64,000 nt of DNA from Candidatus Moranbacteria bacterium GW2011_GWC2_40_12 (lineage in GTDB: Bacteria > Patescibacteria > Paceibacteria > Moranbacterales > UBA11712), in the NCBI GenBank assembly GCA_000995965.1, contig LBYD01000002.1, positions 310,001 through 374,000 of the forward strand, in the 5' to 3' direction. Positions within the stretch are counted from its first letter, which is position 1. Every line of letters begins with the position of its first letter. Made by a program: the position numbers and the translations under genes. Below, in pieces: positions 1-7,848 of the stretch. The notes below the pieces were generated by a model. It was not told the origin of the DNA and did not search any database. It saw only the letters and a list, made by a program, of their open reading frames with translations.

Positions 1-2402
1 GAAAGACGGCCGCTGAAGTTGCAAAAGAAACGATTGCGCATTCAGGCGGGAGAGAAGCGCAAATTGCGGTTCTGGCGCCGATTCAAATCGGGAACGAAAG
101 CGCCAAAGAAAAATTATCCGAAATCAAGCAGTCCGGATACGCGCGCCTTCGGGTAAACAAAAAAATAATGACGGCTGACCAGCTTCAACTGGCGGGCCAT
201 CCCGGGATTGAAAGCTTGGAAGTCGTTGTTGATCGAGTGACGATAAAAAACAACTTTCAGGACAAGGAAAGGCTGATTGACTCGATTGAAACTGCCATGA
301 AATTGGGGAAAGGCGAAGTGATAATTGCTTCGACTGAAAAAAACGATTTAGAAAAAAGATATAACCGTTATCTTTTTTGCGCGGACTGCCAGATCACAAT
401 TCCTGAAATCACCCCCCGCCATTTTTCTTTCAATAACCCCGAAGGAGCCTGCCCCGCTTGCTCGGGACTCGGAACAAAGCTCGAAGTTGATATAGGCCAA
501 ATAATCCCAAACAGGAATCTTTCTCTTCGGGAAGGGGCGGTGAGGCCCTGGAGCGGGCTGGGTCTTCGCGGCGGAATCCAAAATGGCTATCATAAAGCCC
601 TTGAAGCGCTGTCAAAAAAACACCATTTTTCCATGGATAAGCCAGTCAAGGAATTGAAGAAAATTGCTTTTGAAGTTCTTCTTCAGGGTGACCAGGAGCT
701 CGGGTACGAGGGAATTGTTCCCACTCTTGAGCGAAAATTCCGTGAAGCTGGATCCGATTTTGTCCGGTCGGAAATCGAGAAATACATGATTATCAAAATC
801 TGCCCGGTCTGCCGGGGAAAACGTTTGAAGCCGGAATCACTTTCCGTGAAAATTGGCGGCAAAACGATTGATGATATCAGCAAAATAAGCCTCGACAAAT
901 TCAATGCTGAGATCAAAAAAATGATGGGAAGCGAGCAGCTGACATCCGTTGAAAGAGATTTGTTCAAGGAAATTTTCAAGGAAACGGAAAAGATCGTGGA
1001 CCATCTTTCAGAAACCGGACTGGGGTATCTCAACCTATCGCGAAACGCCAACTCGCTTTCCGGCGGGGAGGCGCAAAGGGTGCGTCTGTCAACCCAAATC
1101 GGGTCGGGACTAACCGGAATCCTTTACGTTCTCGATGAACCCTCAATCGGACTTCATGAGAGGGATACCGAAAAACTGATAAGCGCATTCCGGAAGCTCA
1201 AAGAAGAAGGGTCAAGTGTCATAGTGGTCGAACATGACGGAAAAATTATCCGTGCGGCTGACTGGGTGGTTGATATGGGACCGGGAGCTGGGGATGCCGG
1301 AGGCGAGATAGTTTTCGAGGGAACTTCTCAAAAGCTTTTTCTTTCAAAAACTTCAACGGGAAAATATCTACGCGGAAAGAAAAAAGTTTTTGATAAGAAA
1401 AATTTCAGAAAAGGAAATGGAAAAAAGATTGAAATTATCGGCGCAAGCGAAAATAACCTTCGGGATATCAATGTTTCTTTTCCTCTCGGCAAATTTGTGG
1501 CAATGGCCGGTGTTTCGGGATCAGGAAAAAGCACGCTAGTCGAAGACATTCTGGCGCGGTCACTTCGCAAACACTTTTGGAAGACCAAAGATATTCCTGG
1601 AGCGCATAAAAAAATAAAAGGGTTTGAAAATATCTCAAAGGTAGTGAGTGTTGACCAGTCGCCGATTGGCCGCACGCCTCGTTCCAATGCGGCGACCTAT
1701 ACGGGAATTTTTTCTTATATCCGGGATATTTTTGCCGATACCGACGAGGCTAAAAAACGCGGTTATATTCCTTCACGCTTCAGCTTCAATATGAAAGGCG
1801 GGCGCTGCGAGGCCTGCCAAGGCGAAGGACAAAAGAAAATCGAAATGCATCTTCTTCCTGACATTTTTGCTCCGTGTGAAATTTGCGCCGGGTCGCGTTT
1901 CAACGCGAAAACGCTGGAAATTGAATACCAGGGAGTGAATGTGGCCGAAGTTCTTGATATGAGCGTTGATTACGCCCTTCGTTTTTTCCATCGTTTTCCG
2001 CTGGTGGCAGAAAAACTGAAAACTCTTTCCGAAGTGGGGCTTGGATATTTGAAGCTTGGTCAGTCGGCGATGAATCTTTCCGGAGGGGAGGCCCAGAGAA
2101 TCAAACTTTCAACGGAGCTGGCCCGCCGAACCAATGGAAAAACGTTGTATATTCTCGACGAGCCGACTATCGGTCTTCACTTCGAGGATGTTTCGCGGCT
2201 TCTCAAAATTCTTGATGAACTGGTGGAAAAAGGAAACACAGTTCTGGTAGTTGAACATAATCCGGACGTTATCCGCGCGGCCGATTGGGTGATTGAGCTG
2301 GGTCCGGAAGGGGGCGAGGATGGTGGCCGGGTAGTTTTTGAGGGAACGCCGGACAAACTTGCAAGAGCGAAAACGTGGACAGCGCGCTATATGAAACTCT
2401 AA
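1..2402 (+). CDS. uvrA: Excinuclease ABC subunit A, 5'-truncated by window
   Basis: DNA-damage recognition ATPase of nucleotide excision repair, acting with UvrB. The frame is open from base 3, so the gene starts upstream; about 800 residues are visible against a usual 940, and the missing part should hold the first Walker A. Visible are two ABC signatures LSGGEAQR (near 1058-1081 and 2075-2098), two LDEP Walker B motifs, the second Walker A GVSGSGKST (near 1513-1540), and the zinc-finger cysteines CPACSG, CPVCRGKR and CEACQGEG/CEICAGSR. The order matches UvrA throughout. No anomaly seen in the visible part. The next gene follows after a 113-bp A/T-rich repeat. Confidence 0.97.
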   Translation, partial: KTAAEVAKETIAHSGGREAQIAVLAPIQIGNESAKEKLSEIKQSGYARLRVNKKIMTADQLQLAGHPGIESLEVVVDRVTIKNNFQDKERLIDSIETAMKLGKGEVIIASTEKNDLEKRYNRYLFCADCQITIPEITPRHFSFNNPEGACPACSGLGTKLEVDIGQIIPNRNLSLREGAVRPWSGLGLRGGIQNGYHKALEALSKKHHFSMDKPVKELKKIAFEVLLQGDQELGYEGIVPTLERKFREAGSDFVRSEIEKYMIIKICPVCRGKRLKPESLSVKIGGKTIDDISKISLDKFNAEIKKMMGSEQLTSVERDLFKEIFKETEKIVDHLSETGLGYLNLSRNANSLSGGEAQRVRLSTQIGSGLTGILYVLDEPSIGLHERDTEKLISAFRKLKEEGSSVIVVEHDGKIIRAADWVVDMGPGAGDAGGEIVFEGTSQKLFLSKTSTGKYLRGKKKVFDKKNFRKGNGKKIEIIGASENNLRDINVSFPLGKFVAMAGVSGSGKSTLVEDILARSLRKHFWKTKDIPGAHKKIKGFENISKVVSVDQSPIGRTPRSNAATYTGIFSYIRDIFADTDEAKKRGYIPSRFSFNMKGGRCEACQGEGQKKIEMHLLPDIFAPCEICAGSRFNAKTLEIEYQGVNVAEVLDMSVDYALRFFHRFPLVAEKLKTLSEVGLGYLKLGQSAMNLSGGEAQRIKLSTELARRTNGKTLYILDEPTIGLHFEDVSRLLKILDELVEKGNTVLVVEHNPDVIRAADWVIELGPEGGEDGGRVVFEGTPDKLARAKTWTARYMKL

Positions 2403-2515
2403 ATCCGAAATCCTAAATTCTAAATAAATTCTAATTTTCCAAATTCGAATGATCAAAGTGTTTTGTATTTTGATATTATTTCGGATTTAGTGCTTAGGAT
2501 TTAGGATTTGATCTT
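2403..2515. repeat. A/T-rich imperfect inverted repeat between genes
   Basis: The left side holds AATCCGAAATCCTAAATTC and the right side TCGGATTTAGTGCTTAGGAT, so the ends are imperfectly complementary. It is one of several such repeats (AATTC/AATCCT-type words) found directly before start codons in this window. It has no clear U-tract terminator. Confidence 0.5.
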
Positions 2516-3433
2516 ATGCAATCTCAACTTTCCAAAAATATCTTTCAAACTATTCTATATTATGATATTCTAAACTATCCGTTGACTTCTTTTGAGGTCT
2601 GGAAATATTTGATCGCGGAGAATAGTTGCGGTTTGGGTGATGTGGTTGAAGCGCTTGAAAAAAGAGATATTGAAAAATATATCGAGGAGTTTCAAGGATT
2701 TTATTTTCTGCGCGGGAGGAAAGAATTGGTCGAGCGGCGGATCCAGAATGACAAAAATTCAATTCTGAAATACAAAATTGCCGAGCGAGTCGTGAAATGG
2801 CTGAGATTTGTCCCGTTTGTTCGGATGATTGCCGTGACGGGAACGCTCGGGATGAAAAATTGTGAAAAAGATAGTGATATAGATTTTTTTGTGGTTCTCA
2901 AAAAAGGAAGAATATTCACCGGGCGGCTGCTGGTTACATCTTTGGTGCACATTTTAGGAAAAAGAAGATACGGAAACAAAATCAAGAATAGAATATGTTT
3001 GAATTATTTTATCACTACTGAGAACTTAGAAATCGGGCGCCAGAACCTTTTTGCCGCGAACGAATATTCCTTTATATATCCTCTTTTTGGGTTTGATGCA
3101 TATCAGCGTTTCAGTGAAGAAAATATCGCCTGGATCAAAAAATACAAGTCTAATTTTGAATACGGAGACCTAATGCCGGCTAAATATTTCGTGGAGATCG
3201 AATCTCTACAGGAGAAAATACAAAGTTTTTTTGAAAGCTTGATAAATCTATTTTGGGGTGATAGGATAGAAGCCTGGTTCAAGAGGAAACAGATTGAAAA
3301 AATAAAGCGCAACCCGCTCACGTATAAAAAAGGGGGGTACGTGGAATATAATGACGAGAATCTGATTTTTCTGCCAGAGCCGCAAGGAGAGAAGATCTTT
3401 CAAAAATTTCAGGAAAAATTAAAAACGAGCTAA
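2516..3433 (+). CDS. Nucleotidyltransferase-fold protein
   Basis: A 305-residue protein. Residues near 105-125 read VTGTLGMKNCEKDSDIDFFV, which fits the G-[ST]-x(n)-D-x-D pattern of the Pol-beta-type (MNT/KNT) nucleotidyltransferase superfamily, with the two Asp as expected metal ligands. The N-terminal 70 residues look like a small helical, winged-helix-like domain (ILYYDILNYPLTSFEVWKYL). No third catalytic acid is obvious, so it may be active or degenerate; the substrate cannot be told. It follows uvrA in the same direction after a repeat. No transmembrane segment is evident. Family assignment is moderate, function unknown. Confidence 0.6.
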   Translation: MQSQLSKNIFQTILYYDILNYPLTSFEVWKYLIAENSCGLGDVVEALEKRDIEKYIEEFQGFYFLRGRKELVERRIQNDKNSILKYKIAERVVKWLRFVPFVRMIAVTGTLGMKNCEKDSDIDFFVVLKKGRIFTGRLLVTSLVHILGKRRYGNKIKNRICLNYFITTENLEIGRQNLFAANEYSFIYPLFGFDAYQRFSEENIAWIKKYKSNFEYGDLMPAKYFVEIESLQEKIQSFFESLINLFWGDRIEAWFKRKQIEKIKRNPLTYKKGGYVEYNDENLIFLPEPQGEKIFQKFQEKLKTS

Positions 3434-3461
3434 GCCCGATTTAGCTCAATGAGGAGGAGAC

Positions 3462-3716
3462 ATGGCTGAAAAAGTCGCAAAGGTGGTGCTGACGTATCCG
3501 CCAGAAGTGTGGGAAAGAATAAATCCCGAGCAGGAAGCCATGACACTTGGGACTAGAGGTTTTTACTGCGTGACTGATCTAAAGGAAGGAATTATCAACG
3601 CTGTTCCTTTCAGTCACATTGACCCCCGAAAGGTTTTTAACGACGATGTCGTAAGAAATCTGAAATTGATGGGGATTGGAATTGAATTTAAACCGGAGGA
3701 AGTCCAACGATATTAA
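3462..3716 (+). CDS. Small protein of unknown function (84 aa)
   Basis: I do not recognise it. The start is set by a very strong ribosome binding site (GAGGAGGAGAC just before ATG), unusual here because most neighbouring genes have weak sites. The protein is soluble, with no signal peptide or membrane segment, and contains a PFSHIDPRKVFNDDVV stretch followed by a short amphipathic C-terminus. A GC-rich hairpin follows the stop. The 121-aa gene at 5854 has a similarly strong site; the two flank groEL, but they share no visible sequence similarity. Confidence 0.65.
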   Translation: MAEKVAKVVLTYPPEVWERINPEQEAMTLGTRGFYCVTDLKEGIINAVPFSHIDPRKVFNDDVVRNLKLMGIGIEFKPEEVQRY

Positions 3717-3723
3717 AACGGAT

Positions 3724-3744
3724 GGCCTGGCGCAACGCCGGGCC
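3724..3744 (+). terminator. GC-rich hairpin after the 84-aa gene
   Basis: Stem GGCCTGGCG / CGCCGGGCC (9 bp with one G-U) and a CAA loop, 8 bases after the stop codon. There is no real T-tract behind it, so termination is likely weak. Confidence 0.45.
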
Positions 3745-3754
3745 ACCCAACTTC

Positions 3755-3782
3755 TTGACAACAAAAAATAATTTTCTATAAT
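3755..3782 (+). promoter_or_regulatory. Consensus sigma-70-type promoter of groEL
   Basis: TTGACA at 3755-3760, a 16-bp spacer and TATAAT at 3777-3782. Both hexamers are perfect matches. The expected transcription start lies near 3789, just before the CIRCE-like operator. Confidence 0.85.
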
Positions 3783-3793
3783 ACCTATTGCGG

Positions 3794-3820
3794 TTGGCAG
3801 TCTCGGCGTTCGAGTGCTAA
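3794..3820 (+). promoter_or_regulatory. CIRCE-like operator (HrcA site) of groEL
   Basis: TTGGCAGTC (3794-3802), 9 bases, then GAGTGCTAA (3812-3820). The CIRCE consensus is TTAGCACTC-N9-GAGTGCTAA: the right half is perfect, the left half has two mismatches, and the spacing is exact. It sits at the predicted transcription start, the usual position for HrcA repression of chaperone genes. hrcA itself is not in this window. Confidence 0.85.
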
Positions 3821-3832
3821 CGCTCTCGAACG

Positions 3833-3860
3833 GAATTGTGAAGTGAGAATTGTGAAGTGA
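3833..3860 (+). repeat. Tandem duplication of a 14-bp unit in the groEL leader
   Basis: GAATTGTGAAGTGA occurs twice head to tail. An AATTC-rich block (near 3895-3935) then leads to the groEL start codon. Confidence 0.8.
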
Positions 3861-3943
3861 GAACACGAATATTGAATAAGTGAATCCAGATTCTTTATTC
3901 CCATTCTCAATTCCTAATTCATAATTCCTAATTCAAAAAAAAT

Positions 3944-5692
3944 ATGGCAAAGCAAATCAGATTCGACGAAGACGCTCGTCGAAGAATCAAAGCGGGAATT
4001 GACAAGGTCGCTGACGCGGTGCGGGTGACACTGGGTCCCAAAGGACGCAACGTAGTCCTTGACCGGGGGTTTGGAAGCCCGATGGTGACGAATGACGGAG
4101 TGACAATCGTCAAAGAAATCGACCTTGAAGATAAATTCGAGAACATCGGGGCGGAATTCGTGAAAGAAGTCGCAAATAAAACCAACGATGCGGCCGGAGA
4201 CGGAACGACAACCGCTACCATATTGACGCAATCAATCGTGGAATCGGGCGCGAAATTTATCTCGAAAGGAATCAATGTTATTGAGCTCAAAAATGCTTTG
4301 CTCAAGCTCTCAAACCGGGTTTCGAATGACCTCAAAAAATCATCAAAAGAAGTTTTTGGCGACGCGATTGAGCAGGTGGCGACTATTTCGGCGCAAGATC
4401 CGGAAGTGGGGAAAATGATCGCGAAAGTGATTGAAAAAGTCGGAAAAGACGGCGTTATCACGGTTGAAGAATCGCAAACTTTTGGTCTTCAGGATGAAGT
4501 GGTTGAGGGAATGAAATTCGACAAAGGATATATTTCTCCGTATATGATCACGAACGCCGAATCAATGGAAGCCGAGCTCAAAGACCCGCATATTTTGATC
4601 ACCGACAAAAAAATATCCGCCATCAGCGAAATTTTACCGCTGTTGGAGAAATTGGCCCAGACCGGGAAAAAAGAAATGGTGATTGTAGCGGAAGAAGTCG
4701 AAGGGGAGGCGCTAGCGACTCTCGTCGTGAACAAATTGCGAGGCATATTAAACGTTCTGGCAGTGAAAGCGCCGGGATTTGGAGACAACCGGAAAGCCAT
4801 GCTCGAAGATATCGCGGTTCTCACCGGCGGGCAGGTGATTTCCGAAGAGAGGGGAATGAAAATGGAAAATGTGACGCTTGAAGATTTGGGCCGGGCTGGC
4901 AAAGTTATTTCCACCAAAGATGATACGACTGTTGTCGATGGGAAAGGCAAGAAAAAAGACATTGACGCGCGGGTGGCTCAGCTCAAAGCGCAAATTGAAA
5001 AAGCGGCTTCCGATTTTGACAAAGAAAAACTCCAAGAGCGGCTCGGCAAACTTTCCGGCGGCGTAGCCGTCATCAAAGTCGGCGCGGCGACGGAAGTCGA
5101 GCAGAAGGAAAAACAGCATCGGGTCGAAGACGCGGTCGAAGCGACGAAAGCGGCGCTTGAGCAGGGGATTGTTCCTGGAGGAGGAATAGCTTTGTTTAAC
5201 GAATCCGCCAGATTGAAAGAAGACTTGCACAAGAATCTTTCCAACGAGGACAAGATATCTGTTCAGATATTCATCGAATCTCTCAGCGCGCCTCTTAGGC
5301 AAATAGCTATCAATGCGGGGCAATCTCCGGATGTGGTTATTTCAAGAATTGAAGAAATGCAAAAAACTTACTTGGAGGCAAAAGTGAAAGGGAAGCAGAG
5401 AAATATCGCAACTGGAAAGGATGAAGACATAGAACTTAACTTGCAAAAAGTTAATCCTGATGCAAATTTTAATATAGGATACGATGCCAGTCGAACTGTG
5501 CCGCATTATGCCGATATGCTGAAAGCCGGAATCATCGATCCGGCCAAAGTGGTCATCAGCGCGCTCTCGAACGCAGTTTCGGCTGCTTCCATGCTTCTCA
5601 CCACTGAAGCAGTCATCACCGACATTCCGGAAAAGAAAGAAAAAAATGGCGCCATGCCTGACATGAGCGGCATGGGCGGTATGGGAATGTAG
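3944..5692 (+). CDS. groEL: 60-kDa chaperonin GroEL
   Basis: ATP-driven folding chaperonin forming 14-mers with GroES. At 582 residues it is about 35 longer than the usual 545. It shows the GroEL hallmarks VTLGPKGRNVVLD, GDGTTTAT (ATP binding), LAVKAPGFGD, GIVPGGG and a GGM-type tail (MSGMGGMGM). The extra length is an insertion of about 30 residues near positions 463-495, between INAGQSPDVV and FNIGYDA, in the equatorial part just before the adenine-binding loop. The DNA of this stretch looks more A/T-rich than the rest of the gene. No groES lies beside it. It is controlled by a consensus promoter with a CIRCE-like operator. Confidence 0.97.
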   Translation: MAKQIRFDEDARRRIKAGIDKVADAVRVTLGPKGRNVVLDRGFGSPMVTNDGVTIVKEIDLEDKFENIGAEFVKEVANKTNDAAGDGTTTATILTQSIVESGAKFISKGINVIELKNALLKLSNRVSNDLKKSSKEVFGDAIEQVATISAQDPEVGKMIAKVIEKVGKDGVITVEESQTFGLQDEVVEGMKFDKGYISPYMITNAESMEAELKDPHILITDKKISAISEILPLLEKLAQTGKKEMVIVAEEVEGEALATLVVNKLRGILNVLAVKAPGFGDNRKAMLEDIAVLTGGQVISEERGMKMENVTLEDLGRAGKVISTKDDTTVVDGKGKKKDIDARVAQLKAQIEKAASDFDKEKLQERLGKLSGGVAVIKVGAATEVEQKEKQHRVEDAVEATKAALEQGIVPGGGIALFNESARLKEDLHKNLSNEDKISVQIFIESLSAPLRQIAINAGQSPDVVISRIEEMQKTYLEAKVKGKQRNIATGKDEDIELNLQKVNPDANFNIGYDASRTVPHYADMLKAGIIDPAKVVISALSNAVSAASMLLTTEAVITDIPEKKEKNGAMPDMSGMGGMGM

Positions 5693-5717
5693 AGTAAACT
5701 AGTATATTTTTAAGAAT

Positions 5718-5745
5718 AAGGCTTGTATAAGCCTTTTTCTTTTGT
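5718..5745 (+). terminator. Rho-independent terminator of groEL
   Basis: Stem AAGGCTT / AAGCCTT with loop GTAT, followed by TTTTTCTTTT, 25 bases after the groEL stop. Confidence 0.85.
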
Positions 5746-5853
5746 TCGGGTTTGTCAAAATCTGAGAAATGTTCTAAAAAAAGATTAGATTACAAAGTAA
5801 TCTTTTCCCGAAACTAAATCAATATTAACAATATTTTTGCGCAGGAGGGCGCC

Positions 5854-6219
5854 ATGGGAGAAATTGAGGCAGTATTGTTTGGAAATGGACCCGGCGGGTT
5901 AGTTTTTTCGGGCAGAGTAGAGTTAAGTGAAATTCCCGGAGATGAAGAAGGCCCATTCAACATGGACTGGCCAATGGATGAGAGGGTTTATGAAAAACCC
6001 AAAGTAATGACGGAAGTCATCCCGCCATCCAAAAAAGGCCGACACAGGACATTCAAATGCCTGGTGACTTTCTACACCGGGGAAGAGGTCGCCTTTTACT
6101 TCAAAGAAGGCAGGGATACTGTCGAAGAAGACGGTGAGAACTTGCCACTAAAGATGGGTCTTATCATGACTGGTGACCGGGGGACACCGTCTGATTACTA
6201 TGCCTCTCTCCATCTTTGA
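5854..6219 (+). CDS. Protein of unknown function (121 aa)
   Basis: Not recognised. The start is supported by a strong site AGGAGGG six bases before ATG. The protein is acidic, soluble and without signal peptide. A central segment (FKCLVTFYTGEEVAFYFKEG) alternates hydrophobic and polar residues, suggesting beta strands. It is monocistronic: groEL's terminator lies upstream and a strong terminator lies downstream. Confidence 0.65.
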   Translation: MGEIEAVLFGNGPGGLVFSGRVELSEIPGDEEGPFNMDWPMDERVYEKPKVMTEVIPPSKKGRHRTFKCLVTFYTGEEVAFYFKEGRDTVEEDGENLPLKMGLIMTGDRGTPSDYYASLHL

Positions 6220-6251
6220 ACTTAGGCCGATATTTTTTAGGGGGGAGTAGG

Positions 6252-6294
6252 CGCCTGTCACGCGTGAGTTTCCGCGGGGCAGGCGTATTTTTTT
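6252..6294 (+). terminator. Rho-independent terminator
   Basis: Stem CGCCTGTC (6252-6259) / GGCAGGCG (6278-6285), 8 bp with one G-U, followed by TATTTTTTT. Confidence 0.8.
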
Positions 6295-6362
6295 CCGGAT
6301 AGTCTGAAATATATTCGATATTTTACCTTGTGGCATTTTTTTGTGCCCTTTTCTTTTATTTG

Positions 6363-6371
6363 TGGTATAAT
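6363..6371 (+). promoter_or_regulatory. Extended -10 promoter before T4P locus 1
   Basis: TGG-TATAAT is a perfect extended -10 (TGnTATAAT) 35 bases before the kinase start codon; the -35 region (TTGTGC near 6341) is weak. Confidence 0.6.
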
Positions 6372-6405
6372 GTAGCTATGAATAATCCGCATAAAACAGA
6401 AAAAT

Positions 6406-7362
6406 ATGTTCTGGAAGTTTCTCGACGATATCAATTTTGTCGCCCGGTGCAAAAAGTATAATATAGGCATGTGGCAGTGTCCGAATTTCCTTTTTTTGGT
6501 GATGGGCTTCCTGACTGTAGTGTCAATGTTCGGGACATATTTTGCCTCGAAAAGTTTTGACGACGAGACAGTGACGATTGTGAGTGTGACCATCGTTGCC
6601 GCCATTATTGTCACTATCGGCAGCCTAATTATTCGCGGGGTAGAAAGAATAGCCGAAGCAAATGTAATGAAAAACGAGTTCATTTCCATTGTTTCCCACC
6701 AGCTTTGCAGTCCTCTTTCGGCGATCAAGTGGAATATGGAGATTTTGGAAAACGATGAATTCACAGATTATTCTAAGCTGACTTCAAAACAAGTGATTTT
6801 TCTGAAAAATGTCAAAGAGGCTAATGATAAGATGCTAAAGCTCGTTAACCAGCTGCTTGAAGTCAACCGCATTGACGAGGGAAGGGCGGTCTTGAAACAT
6901 GAAAATGTTGATCTTGGTGAAATAGCCGACCAGGCAATTTCAGAGCTGAAAGACCTGATATCGGAGCGGGAGGTTGAAGTAAAGAAAAGAATAGCCCCGG
7001 ACCTGCCCCCTGTTTCCGCGGACGCAGCGGGAATAAAAACCGCGATCAAGAACCTTATAAGCAACGCGATAAAGTATTCTCGCCAAAAAGGAGAAGTGGA
7101 GGTGGACTTGAAAGCGAACGGAAGAAAAATTCTCCTTACGGTGAAAGACCGGGGGGTCGGTATCCCCCGCTACCAGCACAGGAAAGTTTTTGAAAAATTT
7201 TTCCGCAGCGCCAACGAAGCCCGATACCGGACGGACGGGATAGGTCTTGGACTTTATCTCGCGAGAGCAATTGTTGAAAACCTCGGAGGAAAGCTCTGGT
7301 TTGAAAGCGAAGCCGGGAAAGGATCAACTTTTTTTGTGAGCATCCCGGTCGTTCAAAAATAA
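6406..7362 (+). CDS. Membrane sensor histidine kinase
   Basis: Two-component kinase of 318 residues. There are two membrane segments (about 28-47 and 57-78) with almost no extracellular loop, so sensing is probably within or near the membrane. A HisKA domain follows, with His98 in the H-box (SIVSHQLCSPLSAIKWN), then HATPase_c with the N-box (NLISNAIKYS), DRGVGIP and GIGLGLYLA. There is no PAS or HAMP domain. It is followed after 60 bp by a receiver protein and then pilB, so it likely controls pilus locus 1. A 27-codon ORF from 6378 overlaps the start in another frame and may be a leader. Confidence 0.93.
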   Translation: MFWKFLDDINFVARCKKYNIGMWQCPNFLFLVMGFLTVVSMFGTYFASKSFDDETVTIVSVTIVAAIIVTIGSLIIRGVERIAEANVMKNEFISIVSHQLCSPLSAIKWNMEILENDEFTDYSKLTSKQVIFLKNVKEANDKMLKLVNQLLEVNRIDEGRAVLKHENVDLGEIADQAISELKDLISEREVEVKKRIAPDLPPVSADAAGIKTAIKNLISNAIKYSRQKGEVEVDLKANGRKILLTVKDRGVGIPRYQHRKVFEKFFRSANEARYRTDGIGLGLYLARAIVENLGGKLWFESEAGKGSTFFVSIPVVQK

Positions 7363-7422
7363 TCGCACAACAAAAGAGCAAACGATTGCGGATCAATAAA
7401 ACTAACAATTTAATCAAAAAAA

Positions 7423-7803
7423 ATGCCAGAGCAAGAAAAAAAGAAAATATTGGTTATCGAAGACGACCGGTCTCTCCAAAACGCCCTGGTTGAAATTATC
7501 ACTCAGGAAGGATTTGCGTCAGAAAGCGCGTTGGATGGAGAAGAAGGTCTTGCGAAAATAAGGACTTTCGCGCCGGATCTTATTCTTCTTGACATTATCC
7601 TTCCAAAAAAAGACGGCTTTGAGGTGCTGGCGGAGATCAAAAAGGACGAAGCGATGAAAAATATTCCGGTTCTGATTCTCACCAATCTGGAAGAAGTGGA
7701 TAATGTCCAAAAAGCCCTGGATCTCGGAGCGACAAATTATATGGTGAAATCTGATTTCAGTCTCAAGGATGTGGTGGAAAAGATAAGAGCATCTATGAAA
7801 TAA
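7423..7803 (+). CDS. Receiver-only response regulator
   Basis: CheY-like single-domain protein of 126 residues. Acid pair Asp14-Asp15 (VIEDD), phospho-acceptor Asp57 (LILLDIILP), Thr/Lys switch region (VLILTN, NYMVKSD). There is no output domain, so it must act by protein contact. It sits between a histidine kinase and pilB, so the pilus motor is a plausible partner (inference). Confidence 0.93.
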   Translation: MPEQEKKKILVIEDDRSLQNALVEIITQEGFASESALDGEEGLAKIRTFAPDLILLDIILPKKDGFEVLAEIKKDEAMKNIPVLILTNLEEVDNVQKALDLGATNYMVKSDFSLKDVVEKIRASMK

Positions 7804-7848
7804 TATTTCAATATTTCTTTTTTATCCTAAACCAAAAATAAAGAAAAA

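Noticed and set aside
4748..5323. 191-codon ORF antisense to groEL
   Set aside because: Shadow of the groEL codons; low-complexity translation.
5480..5500. Asn to Asp change in the GroEL adenine loop (GYDAS)
   Set aside because: Asp at this place also occurs in other chaperonins such as human Hsp60, so it is not remarkable.
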